DNA of 64,000 nt, taken from assembly GCA_900199655.1 (NCBI GenBank), contig FZRE01000002.1, positions 124,001 through 188,000 on the forward strand, in the 5' to 3' direction. A program made the translations under genes and the position numbers. The notes beneath the pieces were generated by a model. It did no database searches, was not told the origin of the DNA, and was given only the letters and a program-made list of their open reading frames with translations. Position 1 is the first letter of the stretch. Every line of letters begins with the position of its first letter. Shown piece by piece: positions 43,831 through 53,468 of the stretch. The DNA is from Prevotellaceae bacterium KH2P17 (GTDB lineage Bacteria > Bacteroidota > Bacteroidia > Bacteroidales > Bacteroidaceae).

Positions 43831-44766
43831 TTATGTCGGGCCGGGTTTTTCGTAATGGCCGGCAACTTTCAGAGGTTCCACGTGCAGCGCCACGTGCGTA
43901 TCGCTTCCGAAGCGCCGGCGCAGCCGTTCCTCGATGGCGGTGGCATGCTGGTGGGCGTCGTAAAGGGTGGTTTCGCCCGCCATGCGGATGTGCATTTCGA
44001 TGGCGATGTGGTTGCCCAGGCTCCGCGTTCGCAGGTTGTGGATGCCGCTCACGCCCGTTTCAGCCTCCGCTATGCGCACGATTTCGTCCTCCACCTCGTC
44101 GGGCAGACTCTGTTCCAGCAGTTCGCCGAAGGCTTCCTTCACCAGTGCAGAGGCGGCGCGGATGATGAACACGCTCACGATGAGGGCTGCCAGAGGGTCG
44201 AGTACGGCCCAGCGGCCGCCCAACAGGATGGCTCCACCAATGCCGAGTGCCGTTCCCACCGACGAGAGGGCATCGCTGCGGTGGTGCCAGGCGTTGGCTT
44301 CAACGGCGGCAGAACGGGCCTTTCGGCCGGCCCGGATGGTGAAGCGGTAGGCCCACTCCTTGAGAGCGATACTCACCAGTGCCGCCACCAGCGCGATGAC
44401 GCCGGGCTGGCTGAGCTGCTGCCCCTGCACGGCCATCCACGTGCGGGCCACGCCACGGTAGCAAATCATGGCCCCCACGCCCAGCAGGGCCAGGCCTATA
44501 ACGGCTGTGGCCAGGGTCTCGTACTTGCCGTGACCGTAGTCGTGGCTCTTGTCCTTGGGCTTGCTGCCGAGCTTGACGAACACCAGCACGACGGCATCTG
44601 TAACCAAGTCGGTGAGCGAATGCACCGCATCAGCTATCATGGCGGTGGAGTTTCCGAGTATTCCTGCTGCGAACTTGAACGCCAGGAGCACGATGTTGAT
44701 GATGCCCCCGCCTATAGTCACCTTGTAGATAGTCCGCCGGCGGCGGGTTGCTTCTTGCTGTTCCAT
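43831..44766 (-). CDS. Cation diffusion facilitator family transporter
   Basis: The 311-residue protein from the ATG at 44766 (MEQQEATRRRRTIYKV) has six membrane helices and the CDF metal motifs AVHSLTDLVTDAV (helix 2; HxxxD) and WHHRSDALSS (helix 5; HxxxD), with SHDYGHGKYE between. A C-terminal cytoplasmic ferredoxin-like domain (HNLRTRSLGNHIAIEMHIRM) follows. It exports Zn, Mn, Fe or a similar divalent cation in exchange for protons; the metal cannot be told from sequence. The frame is open to 44928 but that part has no family similarity. It follows the porin gene by 56 bases. Confidence 0.93.
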   Translation of the reverse strand: MEQQEATRRRRTIYKVTIGGGIINIVLLAFKFAAGILGNSTAMIADAVHSLTDLVTDAVVLVFVKLGSKPKDKSHDYGHGKYETLATAVIGLALLGVGAMICYRGVARTWMAVQGQQLSQPGVIALVAALVSIALKEWAYRFTIRAGRKARSAAVEANAWHHRSDALSSVGTALGIGGAILLGGRWAVLDPLAALIVSVFIIRAASALVKEAFGELLEQSLPDEVEDEIVRIAEAETGVSGIHNLRTRSLGNHIAIEMHIRMAGETTLYDAHQHATAIEERLRRRFGSDTHVALHVEPLKVAGHYEKPGPT

Positions 44767-44822
44767 ACGCTTGCTTGTCTGTATCTGTAAGTCTGCCGGG
44801 CGCTGATGGCTGCCCGGCAGGG

Positions 44823-45839
44823 CTAAAATTCGTAGGTATATCCTATCGAGAGGTTCAGCGGGCGGGTAGTTCCAAGCCCACTCTCGTGGCGCAGGGCGTA
44901 CTCTGCCTTGAGTATGAGCGTGCTCCAAGGCACGAAGTTAAGCCCTACGGTGTATTTGTTGAGGGCCATGGAATGAGGCAGGTAGACGCCGTCGAAGCGG
45001 CCGAAGAGCGTGAGCTCCGTGCCTTCCGCGGCCGCCGCAGCAAGCACATTGTAGCCTGCCTCCATGCCTACGGAGTGCGCCCGGGCATCGGACGCCCAGA
45101 CGGCCGAGCCGCTCACGGTCCACCCGTTGGCCTCGTAGGAGCCGTCGAGTGCGGCATAGAGAATGCCGTCAGTTCCCACAAAGTCGGGCGCATAGAGGCG
45201 TGCGGAGCCCCGGCTTGCCGTTCCCCAGTAGGAGCTAAGGGCCAGGCTGAGGTCCTGAACGGGACTGTAGGCCACGCGGGCGGCACCTCCCAGCAGCCGC
45301 GAGCGGCGCAGCGGCGTGGCCGCATAGGCCAAGGCAGCCAGCGAGTAGCTCCATCGGCCGCGCTCGCCCCACAGCGTGAGGCCGCCCTCATGCCACGTCA
45401 TGGGCATGAGCAGGGCTTCGCTCTCGGGGTCGTAGATGGTGAGGGCGGGGCCTCCGGAGTTGGTTACGCCCACCGGAACCTCCACGATGCCGGCCTTGAC
45501 CTGTATGGCCGGGCTGAACAACTTGTTGAGATAGAGCTTGTTGGTGGCAAAGTTATCGCGGAAGCTGTTGCCCCACGCGCCGGCTGTATAGAAGCGTTCG
45601 TACTCCACCTCGGCCGTAACAGACCAGCCGCGGCCCAGCACCGCCTCGGCCGAGAGCGTGATGTGAGGGAAGTCCCACATAGTAGGTTCGGCCTTGCCGG
45701 CCTCGTATCCGTAGTTCACTTCGGTGTTGGCAGAGCCGTGTATGCCGCGGGCGGCGGTGCTGTCGGTATCGGCCGCATGAGTTGAAAGGGAGCTGTGGAC
45801 AAGGTACACAGCCGTCAGAATTCTGTAAAAAGCAGTCAT
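44823..45839 (-). CDS. Outer membrane porin-like beta-barrel protein
   Basis: This 338-residue protein has a signal peptide (cleaved near STHAAD) and a run of alternating amphipathic strands (AEAVLGRGWSVTAEVEYERF, WSYSLAALAYAAT, GWTVSGSAVWAS) ending in GYTYEF, the aromatic C terminus typical of outer membrane barrels. It resembles phosphate-selective/OprP-like porins of Bacteroidetes. Co-transcription with the CDF exporter suggests a metal- or anion-related role, but that is inference. A minus-strand -7 TACCTTTG (45870-45863) lies upstream. Confidence 0.8.
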   Translation of the reverse strand: MTAFYRILTAVYLVHSSLSTHAADTDSTAARGIHGSANTEVNYGYEAGKAEPTMWDFPHITLSAEAVLGRGWSVTAEVEYERFYTAGAWGNSFRDNFATNKLYLNKLFSPAIQVKAGIVEVPVGVTNSGGPALTIYDPESEALLMPMTWHEGGLTLWGERGRWSYSLAALAYAATPLRRSRLLGGAARVAYSPVQDLSLALSSYWGTASRGSARLYAPDFVGTDGILYAALDGSYEANGWTVSGSAVWASDARAHSVGMEAGYNVLAAAAAEGTELTLFGRFDGVYLPHSMALNKYTVGLNFVPWSTLILKAEYALRHESGLGTTRPLNLSIGYTYEF

Positions 45840-45982
45840 CGGGTCATGTAAATTAATGTGTGCAAAGGTAAGAAAATATCTTCACAGCCTGCTCCCGGAG
45901 GCGAAAAATAACACCGCCGGCGGGCTATTATCGGATTATTTGACTAACTTTGCATCCGTATATACAAAATTTTATCATTCAA

Positions 45983-47086
45983 ATGTCACTAAAATGCGGT
46001 ATCGTAGGACTGCCCAACGTGGGCAAGTCTACGCTTTTCAACTGTCTGTCGAGCGCCAAGGCGCAGGCTGCCAACTTCCCGTTCTGCACCATAGAGCCCA
46101 ATCTGGGCGTCATCACCGTACCCGACGAGCGCCTCACTAAGCTCGCCGAAATCGTTCATCCGGGCCGTATCGTGCCCGCGACCTGCGAGATTGTGGACAT
46201 TGCCGGACTGGTGAAGGGAGCCAGCAAGGGCGAAGGACTGGGCAACAAGTTCCTGGGCAACATCCGCGAGTGCGACGCCATCATCCACGTAATACGCTGT
46301 TTCGACGACGACAACGTGGTGCGCGAGGGCGGCGCTCCCGTCGACCCGCAGGCCGACAAGGAAATAATAGACACCGAACTGCAGCTCAAAGACCTTGAAA
46401 CCATTGAGGGCCAGCTGGCCAAACAGCAAAAGGTGGCCGCCACGGGCAACAAGGACGCCAAGGTAATGGTTACCGTGCTGGAAGCCTACAAGCAAGCGCT
46501 GGAGCAGGGGAAGAATGCCCGCACCGTTACCTTCGACAGCAAGGAGGAGCTCCAGGCAGCCCATGACCTCTTCCTGCTCACCACTAAACCGGTGCTGTAC
46601 GTGTGCAACGTAGACGAAAGCAGCGCCCACGAAGGCAACGATTACTCACGACTGATAGAGCAGATAGCTGCCCGGGAGGGTGCCGAAGCCATGGTGATAG
46701 CCGCCAAGACGGAAGAAGACATCGCCTCGCTCGACACCTACGAGGACAAGCAGATGTTCCTCCAAGAGCTCGGCTTGCAGGAGAGTGGCGTCAACAGGCT
46801 CATCAAGAAGGCTTATCACCTGCTCAACCTGCAGACCTTCATCACAGCAGGAGAGATGGAGGTAAAGGCCTGGACCTACCACAAAGGATGGAAGGCACCG
46901 CAGTGTGCGGGCGTTATACACACCGACTTCGAGAAAGGTTTCATCCGTGCCGAGGTCATCAAGTACGACGACTACATCCGTTACGGCTCCGAGGCTGCCG
47001 TCCGCGAGGCCGGCAAACTGGCCATCGAGGGCAAGGACTACGAAGTACAAGACGGCGACATCATGCACTTCCGCTTCAATGTCTGA
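45983..47086 (+). CDS. ychF: Obg-family P-loop ATPase YchF
   Basis: This 367-residue protein has the G1 loop GLPNVGKSTLFN, NFPFCTIEPNLG, the G3 motif DIAGLVKGASKGEGLGN, and the C-terminal TGS domain (NLQTFITAGEMEVKAWTYHKGWKAPQ). YchF binds ATP rather than GTP and acts at the ribosome and in stress responses. The ATG at 45983 gives the normal N terminus MSLKCGIVGLPN; the frame extends upstream past the -7 element TAACTTTG (45945-45952). lgt follows after 44 bases. Confidence 0.96.
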   Translation: MSLKCGIVGLPNVGKSTLFNCLSSAKAQAANFPFCTIEPNLGVITVPDERLTKLAEIVHPGRIVPATCEIVDIAGLVKGASKGEGLGNKFLGNIRECDAIIHVIRCFDDDNVVREGGAPVDPQADKEIIDTELQLKDLETIEGQLAKQQKVAATGNKDAKVMVTVLEAYKQALEQGKNARTVTFDSKEELQAAHDLFLLTTKPVLYVCNVDESSAHEGNDYSRLIEQIAAREGAEAMVIAAKTEEDIASLDTYEDKQMFLQELGLQESGVNRLIKKAYHLLNLQTFITAGEMEVKAWTYHKGWKAPQCAGVIHTDFEKGFIRAEVIKYDDYIRYGSEAAVREAGKLAIEGKDYEVQDGDIMHFRFNV

Positions 47087-47130
47087 CACCCGCCGCACCC
47101 TCATTGCGGCCCAAACAAGAAAACAACGAT

Positions 47131-48015
47131 ATGGAATTACTCAACTACATCGTCTGGAATCCGGACATGTTCGCCTTCAGGATAGGCTCCTGGGGCGTGA
47201 GATGGTACTCCCTGTGCTGGCTCATAGGGCTCGCGCTGGGCTACTTGCTCATGAAGAAACTGTACGAGGAGCAGGGCATTACGTGGCAGGAACGCGTGCA
47301 AGGACGCAAGAAGGTGAAGGTAAACGTCTTCGACCCGCTCTTCATCTACATCTTCGTGAGCGTGCTGGTGGGCGCCCGTCTGGGCCATTGTATCTTCTAT
47401 GAACCCGACCGTTTCCTGACTTCGGTACAGGGATTTGTGGAGATGCTGCTCCCCATTCACTTCCTGCAAGGCGGCGGATGGAAGTACACAGGCTACGAGG
47501 GGCTGGCTTCTCACGGCGGCGTGATAGGCATGCTGGTGGCCATTTGGCTGTACTGCCGCAACACCAAGGTGCCTCTGTGGACGGTGCTCGACAACATGGG
47601 CATCTGCTGTGGCGTCACTGCAGGCTTCATAAGGGTAGGAAATCTGATGAATTCAGAGATTATCGGCAAGGTGACCGATGTGCCCTGGGCCTTCATCTTC
47701 GAGCAAGTTGACAAGGCGCCCCGCCACCCCGGCCAGCTTTACGAGGCCCTGGCGTACTTCGCCTTCTTAATAGTAGTGCTCTTCATCTACAGGCGCCGCG
47801 GCCCCGCATCAGTGGGTACGGGCTTTTACTTCGGCCTTTGCCTGACGGTAATCTTCACTTTCCGCTTCCTTATCGAGTACACAAAGGACATACAGGTGGC
47901 CTTCGAAGCCGGCCTGCCGCTCGACATGGGACAGATACTCAGCATCCCCTTCATCCTCATTGGTGTGGCCTGCATGGTAGGCGGACCGTGGATGAAGCGG
48001 CTGGGAGCCAAGTAA
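47131..48015 (+). CDS. lgt: Prolipoprotein diacylglyceryl transferase
   Basis: This 294-residue membrane enzyme transfers diacylglycerol to the lipobox cysteine. It has seven hydrophobic segments, GARLGHCIFYEP, the essential SHGG (residues near 130), and the signature RVGNLMNSEIIGK, followed by HPGQLYEA. The start ATG at 47131 gives MELLNYIVWNPDMFAFRIG, matching the family; a long upstream open frame is a shadow of ychF. It serves the many lipoproteins of this organism, including two in this window. Confidence 0.96.
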   Translation: MELLNYIVWNPDMFAFRIGSWGVRWYSLCWLIGLALGYLLMKKLYEEQGITWQERVQGRKKVKVNVFDPLFIYIFVSVLVGARLGHCIFYEPDRFLTSVQGFVEMLLPIHFLQGGGWKYTGYEGLASHGGVIGMLVAIWLYCRNTKVPLWTVLDNMGICCGVTAGFIRVGNLMNSEIIGKVTDVPWAFIFEQVDKAPRHPGQLYEALAYFAFLIVVLFIYRRRGPASVGTGFYFGLCLTVIFTFRFLIEYTKDIQVAFEAGLPLDMGQILSIPFILIGVACMVGGPWMKRLGAK

Positions 48016-48065
48016 CGCGATGGTGGACGGCATCAGAACGCTGCCCGCCCCTGCGCTCCTTGGTT

Positions 48066-48514
48066 CATCATCCCCTCCTAACCTCCCCTTTCCAAGGGGA
48101 GGAAACGATGCCACAAGCTGCTATCAGGAGCAGGAAAAGCCTGTATCCTCCCCTTAAAAAGTGAAAGGAAACGCTGCCATAAGCAGCCATCAGGAGCAGG
48201 ACAAATCTGTATCCTCCCCTTAGAAAGAGGAGGTTAGGAGGGGATGATATCCGCAGCAAGAAACCAATATACTGCCATGTGGTCATCCCCTCCTCCGCCT
48301 CCCCTTTCTAAGGGGAGGATACCAGTTAGCCTTATTGCATATAGTTGCTTGCTCATTTCCACTAACAAGCAACTCTGCAGCAAACCAGCAAAAGCCCCGA
48401 AGCAGAGGTTCCTCCCCTTAAAAAGTGAAAGGAAACGCTGCCACAAGCCACTATCAGGAGCAGGACAAACCTGTATCCTCCCCTTAGAAAGGGGAGGTTA
48501 GGAGGGGATGATGA
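48066..48514. repeat. Cluster of family C elements with a 66-bp internal duplication
   Basis: Family C palindromes in alternating orientation occur at about 48082-48102, 48213-48233, 48298-48318 and 48477-48497, with decayed ones at about 48147 and 48411. The block containing ATCAGGAGCAGG and CTGTATCCTCCCCTTA recurs at an exact 66-bp offset (48123/48189 and 48141/48207) and again 264 bp further (48453, 48471). The 858-bp gap between lgt and mutS holds only repeats and a terminator. Confidence 0.8.
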
Positions 48515-48716
48515 ACCAAGCAGCTTGACCGTACAACACATATTCACCAACAGCACCGCTGCAAACCTGCCACCAAACACCACTATCCAAGTAGCCGCTC
48601 CGCACAACCGCTCGGGTTGCAACGAGGCTGAAAGGGGCTTTCTGATGCCTATTTGGGATAGTGCTGTAAGTATTTGAAAACCAGACTGATAGCAAACTAT
48701 CTCGTTGGAGCATAGC

Positions 48717-48775
48717 TTCAAGGCGCTTGGAGGTGGCATTCAAGGCGCTTGAAGCTATCCGTCAAGAGGCTTGAA
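48717..48775. repeat. Family B 22-bp-pitch palindrome array, copy 3
   Basis: TTCAAGGCGCTTGGA at 48717, TTCAAGGCGCTTGAA at 48739 and GTCAAGAGGCTTGAA at 48761 are exactly 22 bp apart, between the convergent lgt and mutS genes. Confidence 0.92.
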
Positions 48776-48795
48776 CGGGGCCTATCAGATAAACG

Positions 48796-48841
48796 AAAAC
48801 GGACAGGGGCTGTGCTGCTGCACAACTGCTGTCCGTTTTTT
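48796..48841 (-). terminator. Terminator of mutS (bidirectional)
   Basis: AAAACGGACAG (48796-48806) and CTGTCCGTTTTT (48829-48840) form an 11-bp stem with A/T runs on both sides, 32 bases past the mutS stop. Confidence 0.9.
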
Positions 48842-48872
48842 GCTGTGTTTCCGGCCGTCCGGGGCGCCCGCC

Positions 48873-51536
48873 CTACTCTCCTCCCGTGAGTATCCGCTTG
48901 ATGTCGTTGAGCTTGTTGAGGGCCTCCACGGGCGTTAGGTTGTTGACGTCGAGCCCCAGTATCTCGTCGCGTATCTGCGAGAGCACGGGGTCGTCGAGCT
49001 GGAAGAAGCTCAGCTGCATGCCTTCGCGGCTCTCCTCCAGGTGCTTTACGCTGGGCTTGCCCACGGTGCCCACCTGGGCGTTGTCGGCCTCGAGCTGCTT
49101 CAGTATCACGTTGGCGCGCTTGACGATGGATTTGGGCATGCCCGCTATCTCGGCCACGTGGATGCCGAAAGAGTGCTCGGAGCCGCCCCGCTCGAGCTTG
49201 CGCAGGAAGATGACCTTGCCGTCAACCTCCTTGACACTTACGTTGTAGTTCTTTATCCGGCTGAAGTTCTTCTCCATCTCGTTGAGTTCGTGGTAGTGGG
49301 TGGCGAAGAGCGTGCGGGCGCGAGCTTTGGGATGCTCGTGCAGGTACTCCACGATGGCCCAGGCGATGGAGATGCCGTCGTAGGTTGAAGTTCCCCTTCC
49401 GAGCTCGTCGAAGAGCACGAGCGAGCGCGGGGTGACGTTGTTCAGGATGTCGGAAGCCTCGGTCATCTCCACCATGAAGGTTGATTCGCCGAGCGAGAGG
49501 TTATCAGAAGCGCCCACGCGGGTGAAGATTTTATCCACCACACCTATCCTGGCGCTCTCTGCGGGCACAAAGCTGCCCGTCTGCGAGAGCAGCACGATGA
49601 GCGCCGTCTGGCGCAGCAGGGCGCTTTTTCCGGCCATGTTGGGGCCTGTAATGATGATTATCTGCTGCTTCTCGGTGTCCAGCAGGATGTCGTTAGGCAC
49701 GTATCGCTCTCCTGCGGGCAGCTGGGTCTCGATGACGGGATGGCGTCCTTGCCGGATGTCGAGCACATCCGAGTCGTTTACCACGGGCCTCACGTAGCCG
49801 TACTCCTCCGCTGTCTTGGCGAAAGAGAGCAGACAGTCGAGCCTTGCTATGAGGTTGGCGTTTATCTGTATCTGCGGAATGAACTCCTGCATGGCCGTTA
49901 CCAGCTCGCCGAAGAGGCGCGCTTCGAGCTCCTGTATCTTCTCCTCGGCGCCCAGTATCTTCTCTTCGTACTCCTTGAGTTCCTGGGTTATGTAGCGTTC
50001 TGCTTGTGCCAGGGTTTGCTTGCGCACCCAGTCGGCGGGCACCTTGTCACGGAACGTGTTGCGTACTTCTAAGTAATAGCCGAACACGTTGTTGTAACCA
50101 ACCTTCAGGCTCGTTATGCCCGTTTGCGCTGTTTCGCGCTCCTGTATCTTCATCAGGTAGTCCTTGCCGCCGTGCGAGATGCTGCGCAGCTCGTCGAGTT
50201 CGGCGTTGTAGCCGCTTGCTATTACGTCTCCCTTGTTCACGAGCTGCGGTGGGTCGGCCACGATTTCATGCTCTATGCGGTCGCGCAGGCTCTCGCAGAG
50301 GCTCAGCTGCTCGCCCATGCGCTTCAAACTCTCGTCCTTCGCGTAGAGGCAAGCTGTCTTTATAAGGGCCGTGGCGGTAAGTGCATGCTTGAGCTGCACC
50401 ACCTCGCGCGGCGACACTCGGCCCACCGCAACCTTGGAGATGATGCGTTCCAGGTCGCCGATGCGGTGCAGCTGCTCGTCTGCCAGCTGCCGGAACTCGG
50501 GCTCCTTGAAGTAATATTCCACCACGTCCTGCCGCTGCGTGATGGCTTTAACGTCCTTCAGCGGGAACACGAGCCACCGTTTGAGCATGCGTCCGCCCAT
50601 GGGCGTGACCGTTCGGTCTATGACATCGAGCAGCGAGGAGCCGTCTTCCTGCATGGGTTGCAGCAGCTCCAGCGAGCGTATGGTGAACTTGTCGAGCCTT
50701 ACGTAGCGCTCTTCTTCGATGCGCGAGAGGGCCGTTATGTGGCCTATGTGCGTGTGCTGCGTGAGCTCCAGGTACTGCATGATGGCGCCGGAGGCTATGA
50801 TGCCGCTCTTCAGATGCTCCACTCCGAAGCCCTTGAGGTTCTTGGTGCCGAAGTGTTTGAGCAGCTTCTGGCGTGCACTCTGCTCGGTAAAGACCCAGTC
50901 ATCGAGCTCGAACACGCAGTAGCGCGTGCCGAAGTAGCGCTCAAAGTCCTGCTTGCGGGCCCGGTCGTAGAGCACTTCCTTGGGCGAGAAGTTGCCGAGC
51001 AGCTTCTCTACATAGTCGAACGTGCCCTCTCCTGTGAGGAATTCACCGGTCGAAATGTCCAGGAAACTCACCCCGCAGGCACCCTTTCCGAAGTGCACTG
51101 CAGCCAGGAAGTTGTTTTCCTTGTAGTTAAGCACGTTGTCGCTCATGGCAACGCCCGGCGTTACCAGTTCGGTAATGCCGCGCTTCACCATCTTGTCCAT
51201 CTCCGTGAGGCCCTTCTTTCCCTTTATCTGTTCGCGCTTTTTCTTCGGGTCCTCCAGCTGGTCGCAGATGGCGACCCGCTTGCCCGCGCGGATGAGTTTG
51301 GGCAGATAGGTGTCCAGGGCATGATGAGGAAAGCCCGCCATCTCCGACCCCACCGAGGCTCCATTGTTGCGGTGAGTGAGCGTTATGCCCAGTATCTTGG
51401 CCGCCTCGATGGCATCGTCGCAGTACGTTTCGTAGAAGTCGCCGCACCGGAACAGCAGTAACGCGTCCGGATGCTTGGCCTTCATGGAGAAGAACTGCTT
51501 CATCATCGGGGTCAGCCCCTTGTCATTCTTTGCCAT
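48873..51536 (-). CDS. mutS: DNA mismatch repair protein MutS
   Basis: The 887-residue protein starts [24 protein letters not shown] and has the mismatch-binding Phe-x-Glu in CGDFYETY (domain I), connector, lever and clamp domains, and the ABC-type ATPase with [16 protein letters not shown] (Walker A), [19 protein letters not shown] (Walker B/signature) and FATHYHEL. A helix-turn-helix dimerisation end follows. It recognises mispairs and recruits MutL. It has its own promoter, divergent from the GIN-domain gene. Confidence 0.97.
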   Translation of the reverse strand: MAKNDKGLTPMMKQFFSMKAKHPDALLLFRCGDFYETYCDDAIEAAKILGITLTHRNNGASVGSEMAGFPHHALDTYLPKLIRAGKRVAICDQLEDPKKKREQIKGKKGLTEMDKMVKRGITELVTPGVAMSDNVLNYKENNFLAAVHFGKGACGVSFLDISTGEFLTGEGTFDYVEKLLGNFSPKEVLYDRARKQDFERYFGTRYCVFELDDWVFTEQSARQKLLKHFGTKNLKGFGVEHLKSGIIASGAIMQYLELTQHTHIGHITALSRIEEERYVRLDKFTIRSLELLQPMQEDGSSLLDVIDRTVTPMGGRMLKRWLVFPLKDVKAITQRQDVVEYYFKEPEFRQLADEQLHRIGDLERIISKVAVGRVSPREVVQLKHALTATALIKTACLYAKDESLKRMGEQLSLCESLRDRIEHEIVADPPQLVNKGDVIASGYNAELDELRSISHGGKDYLMKIQERETAQTGITSLKVGYNNVFGYYLEVRNTFRDKVPADWVRKQTLAQAERYITQELKEYEEKILGAEEKIQELEARLFGELVTAMQEFIPQIQINANLIARLDCLLSFAKTAEEYGYVRPVVNDSDVLDIRQGRHPVIETQLPAGERYVPNDILLDTEKQQIIIITGPNMAGKSALLRQTALIVLLSQTGSFVPAESARIGVVDKIFTRVGASDNLSLGESTFMVEMTEASDILNNVTPRSLVLFDELGRGTSTYDGISIAWAIVEYLHEHPKARARTLFATHYHELNEMEKNFSRIKNYNVSVKEVDGKVIFLRKLERGGSEHSFGIHVAEIAGMPKSIVKRANVILKQLEADNAQVGTVGKPSVKHLEESREGMQLSFFQLDDPVLSQIRDEILGLDVNNLTPVEALNKLNDIKRILTGGE

Positions 51537-51614
51537 ATCTCGTTTCTCTTTCTTACTCGTTTGGTGCCTGTTTGCCGCCTACTGCACTGCCTCGGCAGCA
51601 CGGGTGGCAGTATG

Positions 51615-51645
51615 CAAAGATACTGAAAAATGGTTTCTTCTCAAA
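51615..51645 (-). promoter_or_regulatory. Promoter of mutS
   Basis: On the minus strand TTTG (51645-51642) and TATCTTTG (51622-51615) are 19 bp apart; leader about 75 nt. A plus-strand -7-like TATTTTTG (51655-51662) for the divergent gene lies 10 bp away. Confidence 0.87.
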
Positions 51646-51722
51646 AAATATAACTATTTTTGTGTCACAAAAGCCATCTGCCGGCGTACTGCCTGTAGAA
51701 GAACGGATTTAAACTCACACGT

Positions 51723-52511
51723 ATGAAAAAGCAAATCTCTACCCTACTGCTGCTCTGCCTGCTGCTTACACTCACGGCAGGAGCCGCCAAACAGAAAGAA
51801 ACCGACTACACCCAAGGCTCTTCCGTCACGCTGCCGCTGACCGGCTTCAGCGCCATCGACAACGCCATCATGGTCACTGTGCGCTACGTGCAGGGCTCAA
51901 CGTACGGCGTGAAGGCATGGAACTACGACGCCAACAGGCACAACCTGTACGTGAAAGACGGCGTGCTGTACCTGCGCAGCCATAAGTCTAACGACAGGGA
52001 AGCGTACGTGCTACGGCTCCGACTCGACATTACGGCGCCTCACCTCAATGCCATCCGCAACAGCGGAATGCTCAACCTGGAGGCCCAAACGGTAAAAGCC
52101 GGCAACTTCGGACTTCGTAACAGCGGCACGGGAGCCATCACTCTGGGCCGCGTAGAGTGCCAGCGGCTGGGCTGCTCCAACTCCGGCACGCTCACCTTCA
52201 GCGGTACCGTGACCGCCAAGAAGGCCGAGCTGCACAACAGCGGCATAGGTAACTGCACCCTGACGGCCAATGCCGACGAGATGGAAGTGCACAACTCGGG
52301 CGTATCGAGGCTCACGCTCAACTTCAAGGGTGGCAGCATCAGCATACACAACAGCGGCAGCGGAACCAGCAACATCAACGTTGACTGCCGACGGCTGACG
52401 GCCTACAACAGCGGCGTAGACAAGTTTACCATTGCCGGGTCGGCAGATGACACGAACATAACCACCAACGGCGTGGCCAAGATAGATACCAAGAACCTGA
52501 ACAGGTACTGA
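51723..52511 (+). CDS. Exported GIN-domain (DUF2807) protein
   Basis: This 262-residue protein has a signal peptide (MKKQISTLLLLCLLLTLTAGA) and a head-type GIN domain of repeated rungs. NSG recurs at 19-20-residue intervals seven times (RNSG, RNSG, SNSG, HNSG, HNSG, HNSG, YNSG), as in a right-handed beta-helix. The family is described as putative auto-transporter adhesin-like; the role is unknown. It lies 49 bases before an ECF sigma factor and probably belongs to the same transcription unit, perhaps as its envelope-stress target or sensor. Confidence 0.85.
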   Translation: MKKQISTLLLLCLLLTLTAGAAKQKETDYTQGSSVTLPLTGFSAIDNAIMVTVRYVQGSTYGVKAWNYDANRHNLYVKDGVLYLRSHKSNDREAYVLRLRLDITAPHLNAIRNSGMLNLEAQTVKAGNFGLRNSGTGAITLGRVECQRLGCSNSGTLTFSGTVTAKKAELHNSGIGNCTLTANADEMEVHNSGVSRLTLNFKGGSISIHNSGSGTSNINVDCRRLTAYNSGVDKFTIAGSADDTNITTNGVAKIDTKNLNRY

Positions 52512-52560
52512 TTTACGCCACCCCCACACCTACCGAACAAACGAGAAAAGCACCGAGAAC

Positions 52561-53040
52561 ATGACCGCAGAGGAGTTCAAGCAGGAAACCGGCAGCTGCC
52601 GCGAGAAGCTCGTCAGCATAGCTGCGGGCTATCTGAAGAACCGCGACGCCGCCCAAGACATCGTGCAGGACGCCCTGCTAAAGCTCTGGACAATGTGCTC
52701 GGAGCTCCGTTCGCCGCTGCTGCCGCTGGCCTCCGTGCTCACCCGCAATCTCTCCCTCGACCGGCTGAGGCGGCATCTGCCCGTACAATCTCTCTCTGCC
52801 GAAGATGCCGCCGACGGCGGGGATGAGCGCACGGAGCATGAACGCATCGAGCACATGATGCACCTCATCGAGTCGCTCCCGGCCCGGCAGCAGGTCTTCC
52901 TGCGCCTGCGCCACCTGCAGGGCATGGAGTACGGCGACATCGCACGCCTGGCCGGCTGCACCGAAACCACTGCCCGCAAGGCCGTGAGCCGCGCCCGGCA
53001 GGCCGTGAGAGACCAATTTCTAAAGGAACAAAGACAATGA
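52561..53040 (+). CDS. ECF-type RNA polymerase sigma factor
   Basis: This 159-residue protein has sigma region 2 (about residues 10-80: KNRDAAQDIVQDALLKLW, LASVLTRNLSLDRLRRH) and region 4 (about 100-155: LPARQQVFLRLRHLQGMEYGDIARLAGCTETTARKAVSRARQAV), with no region 3 between them. It redirects RNA polymerase to a small regulon. Its stop overlaps the start of the next gene by four bases (ATGA), the classical arrangement with an anti-sigma factor. Confidence 0.93.
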   Translation: MTAEEFKQETGSCREKLVSIAAGYLKNRDAAQDIVQDALLKLWTMCSELRSPLLPLASVLTRNLSLDRLRRHLPVQSLSAEDAADGGDERTEHERIEHMMHLIESLPARQQVFLRLRHLQGMEYGDIARLAGCTETTARKAVSRARQAVRDQFLKEQRQ

Positions 53041-53468
53041 AACAGGAAGACATCAAGCACCTCGTAGACAAGTTCTTCGACGGAGAAACCTCGCTCGAAG
53101 AAGAGAGCAGGCTCTATGCCTACTTCCGTCAGGAGTCCCTGCCGGCCTCTCTGCAGCCCTACCGCGAGCTCTTTGCCAGCCTGCAGGCCGTCTCGCTGCC
53201 GCCTGCCGACCAGCTGCAAGCCCGCCGCAGGCCCCTGCTGCTGCGCTGGGCCGTGGCTGCAGCAGCCTCGCTGCTGGTGTTCATCACCGCCGCCGGCCTG
53301 TGGCAACAGCACAGCGAGCAGCTCCTGGCACGCCAGTACGAGGGCAGCTACATGATAGTAAACGGCCGCCGGATTGACAACCTGAGCGAGATGAAGCCCA
53401 CGATAGAGCAGACGCTCGCCGAAGCCGACCGCATCAAACACGAAATACAACAAGCATCAGCCCAATGA
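53037..53468 (+). CDS. Putative membrane anti-sigma factor
   Basis: This 143-residue protein has an acidic cytoplasmic N terminus typical of small anti-sigma factors (MKQEDIKHLVDKFFDGETSLEEESRLYAYF), one membrane helix (LLLRWAVAAAASLLVFITAAGLW, about 68-90) and a short periplasmic end. It lacks the HxxxCxxC zinc motif. Its four-base overlaps with the sigma gene before and the exported gene after imply strict co-translation. The anti-sigma role is inferred from topology and position. Confidence 0.72.
   Translation: MKQEDIKHLVDKFFDGETSLEEESRLYAYFRQESLPASLQPYRELFASLQAVSLPPADQLQARRRPLLLRWAVAAAASLLVFITAAGLWQQHSEQLLARQYEGSYMIVNGRRIDNLSEMKPTIEQTLAEADRIKHEIQQASAQ

Noticed and set aside
46603..47130. 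Upstream extension of lgt as a fusion with another protein
   Set aside because: The extension is an out-of-frame reading of ychF; lgt has a normal start at 47131.
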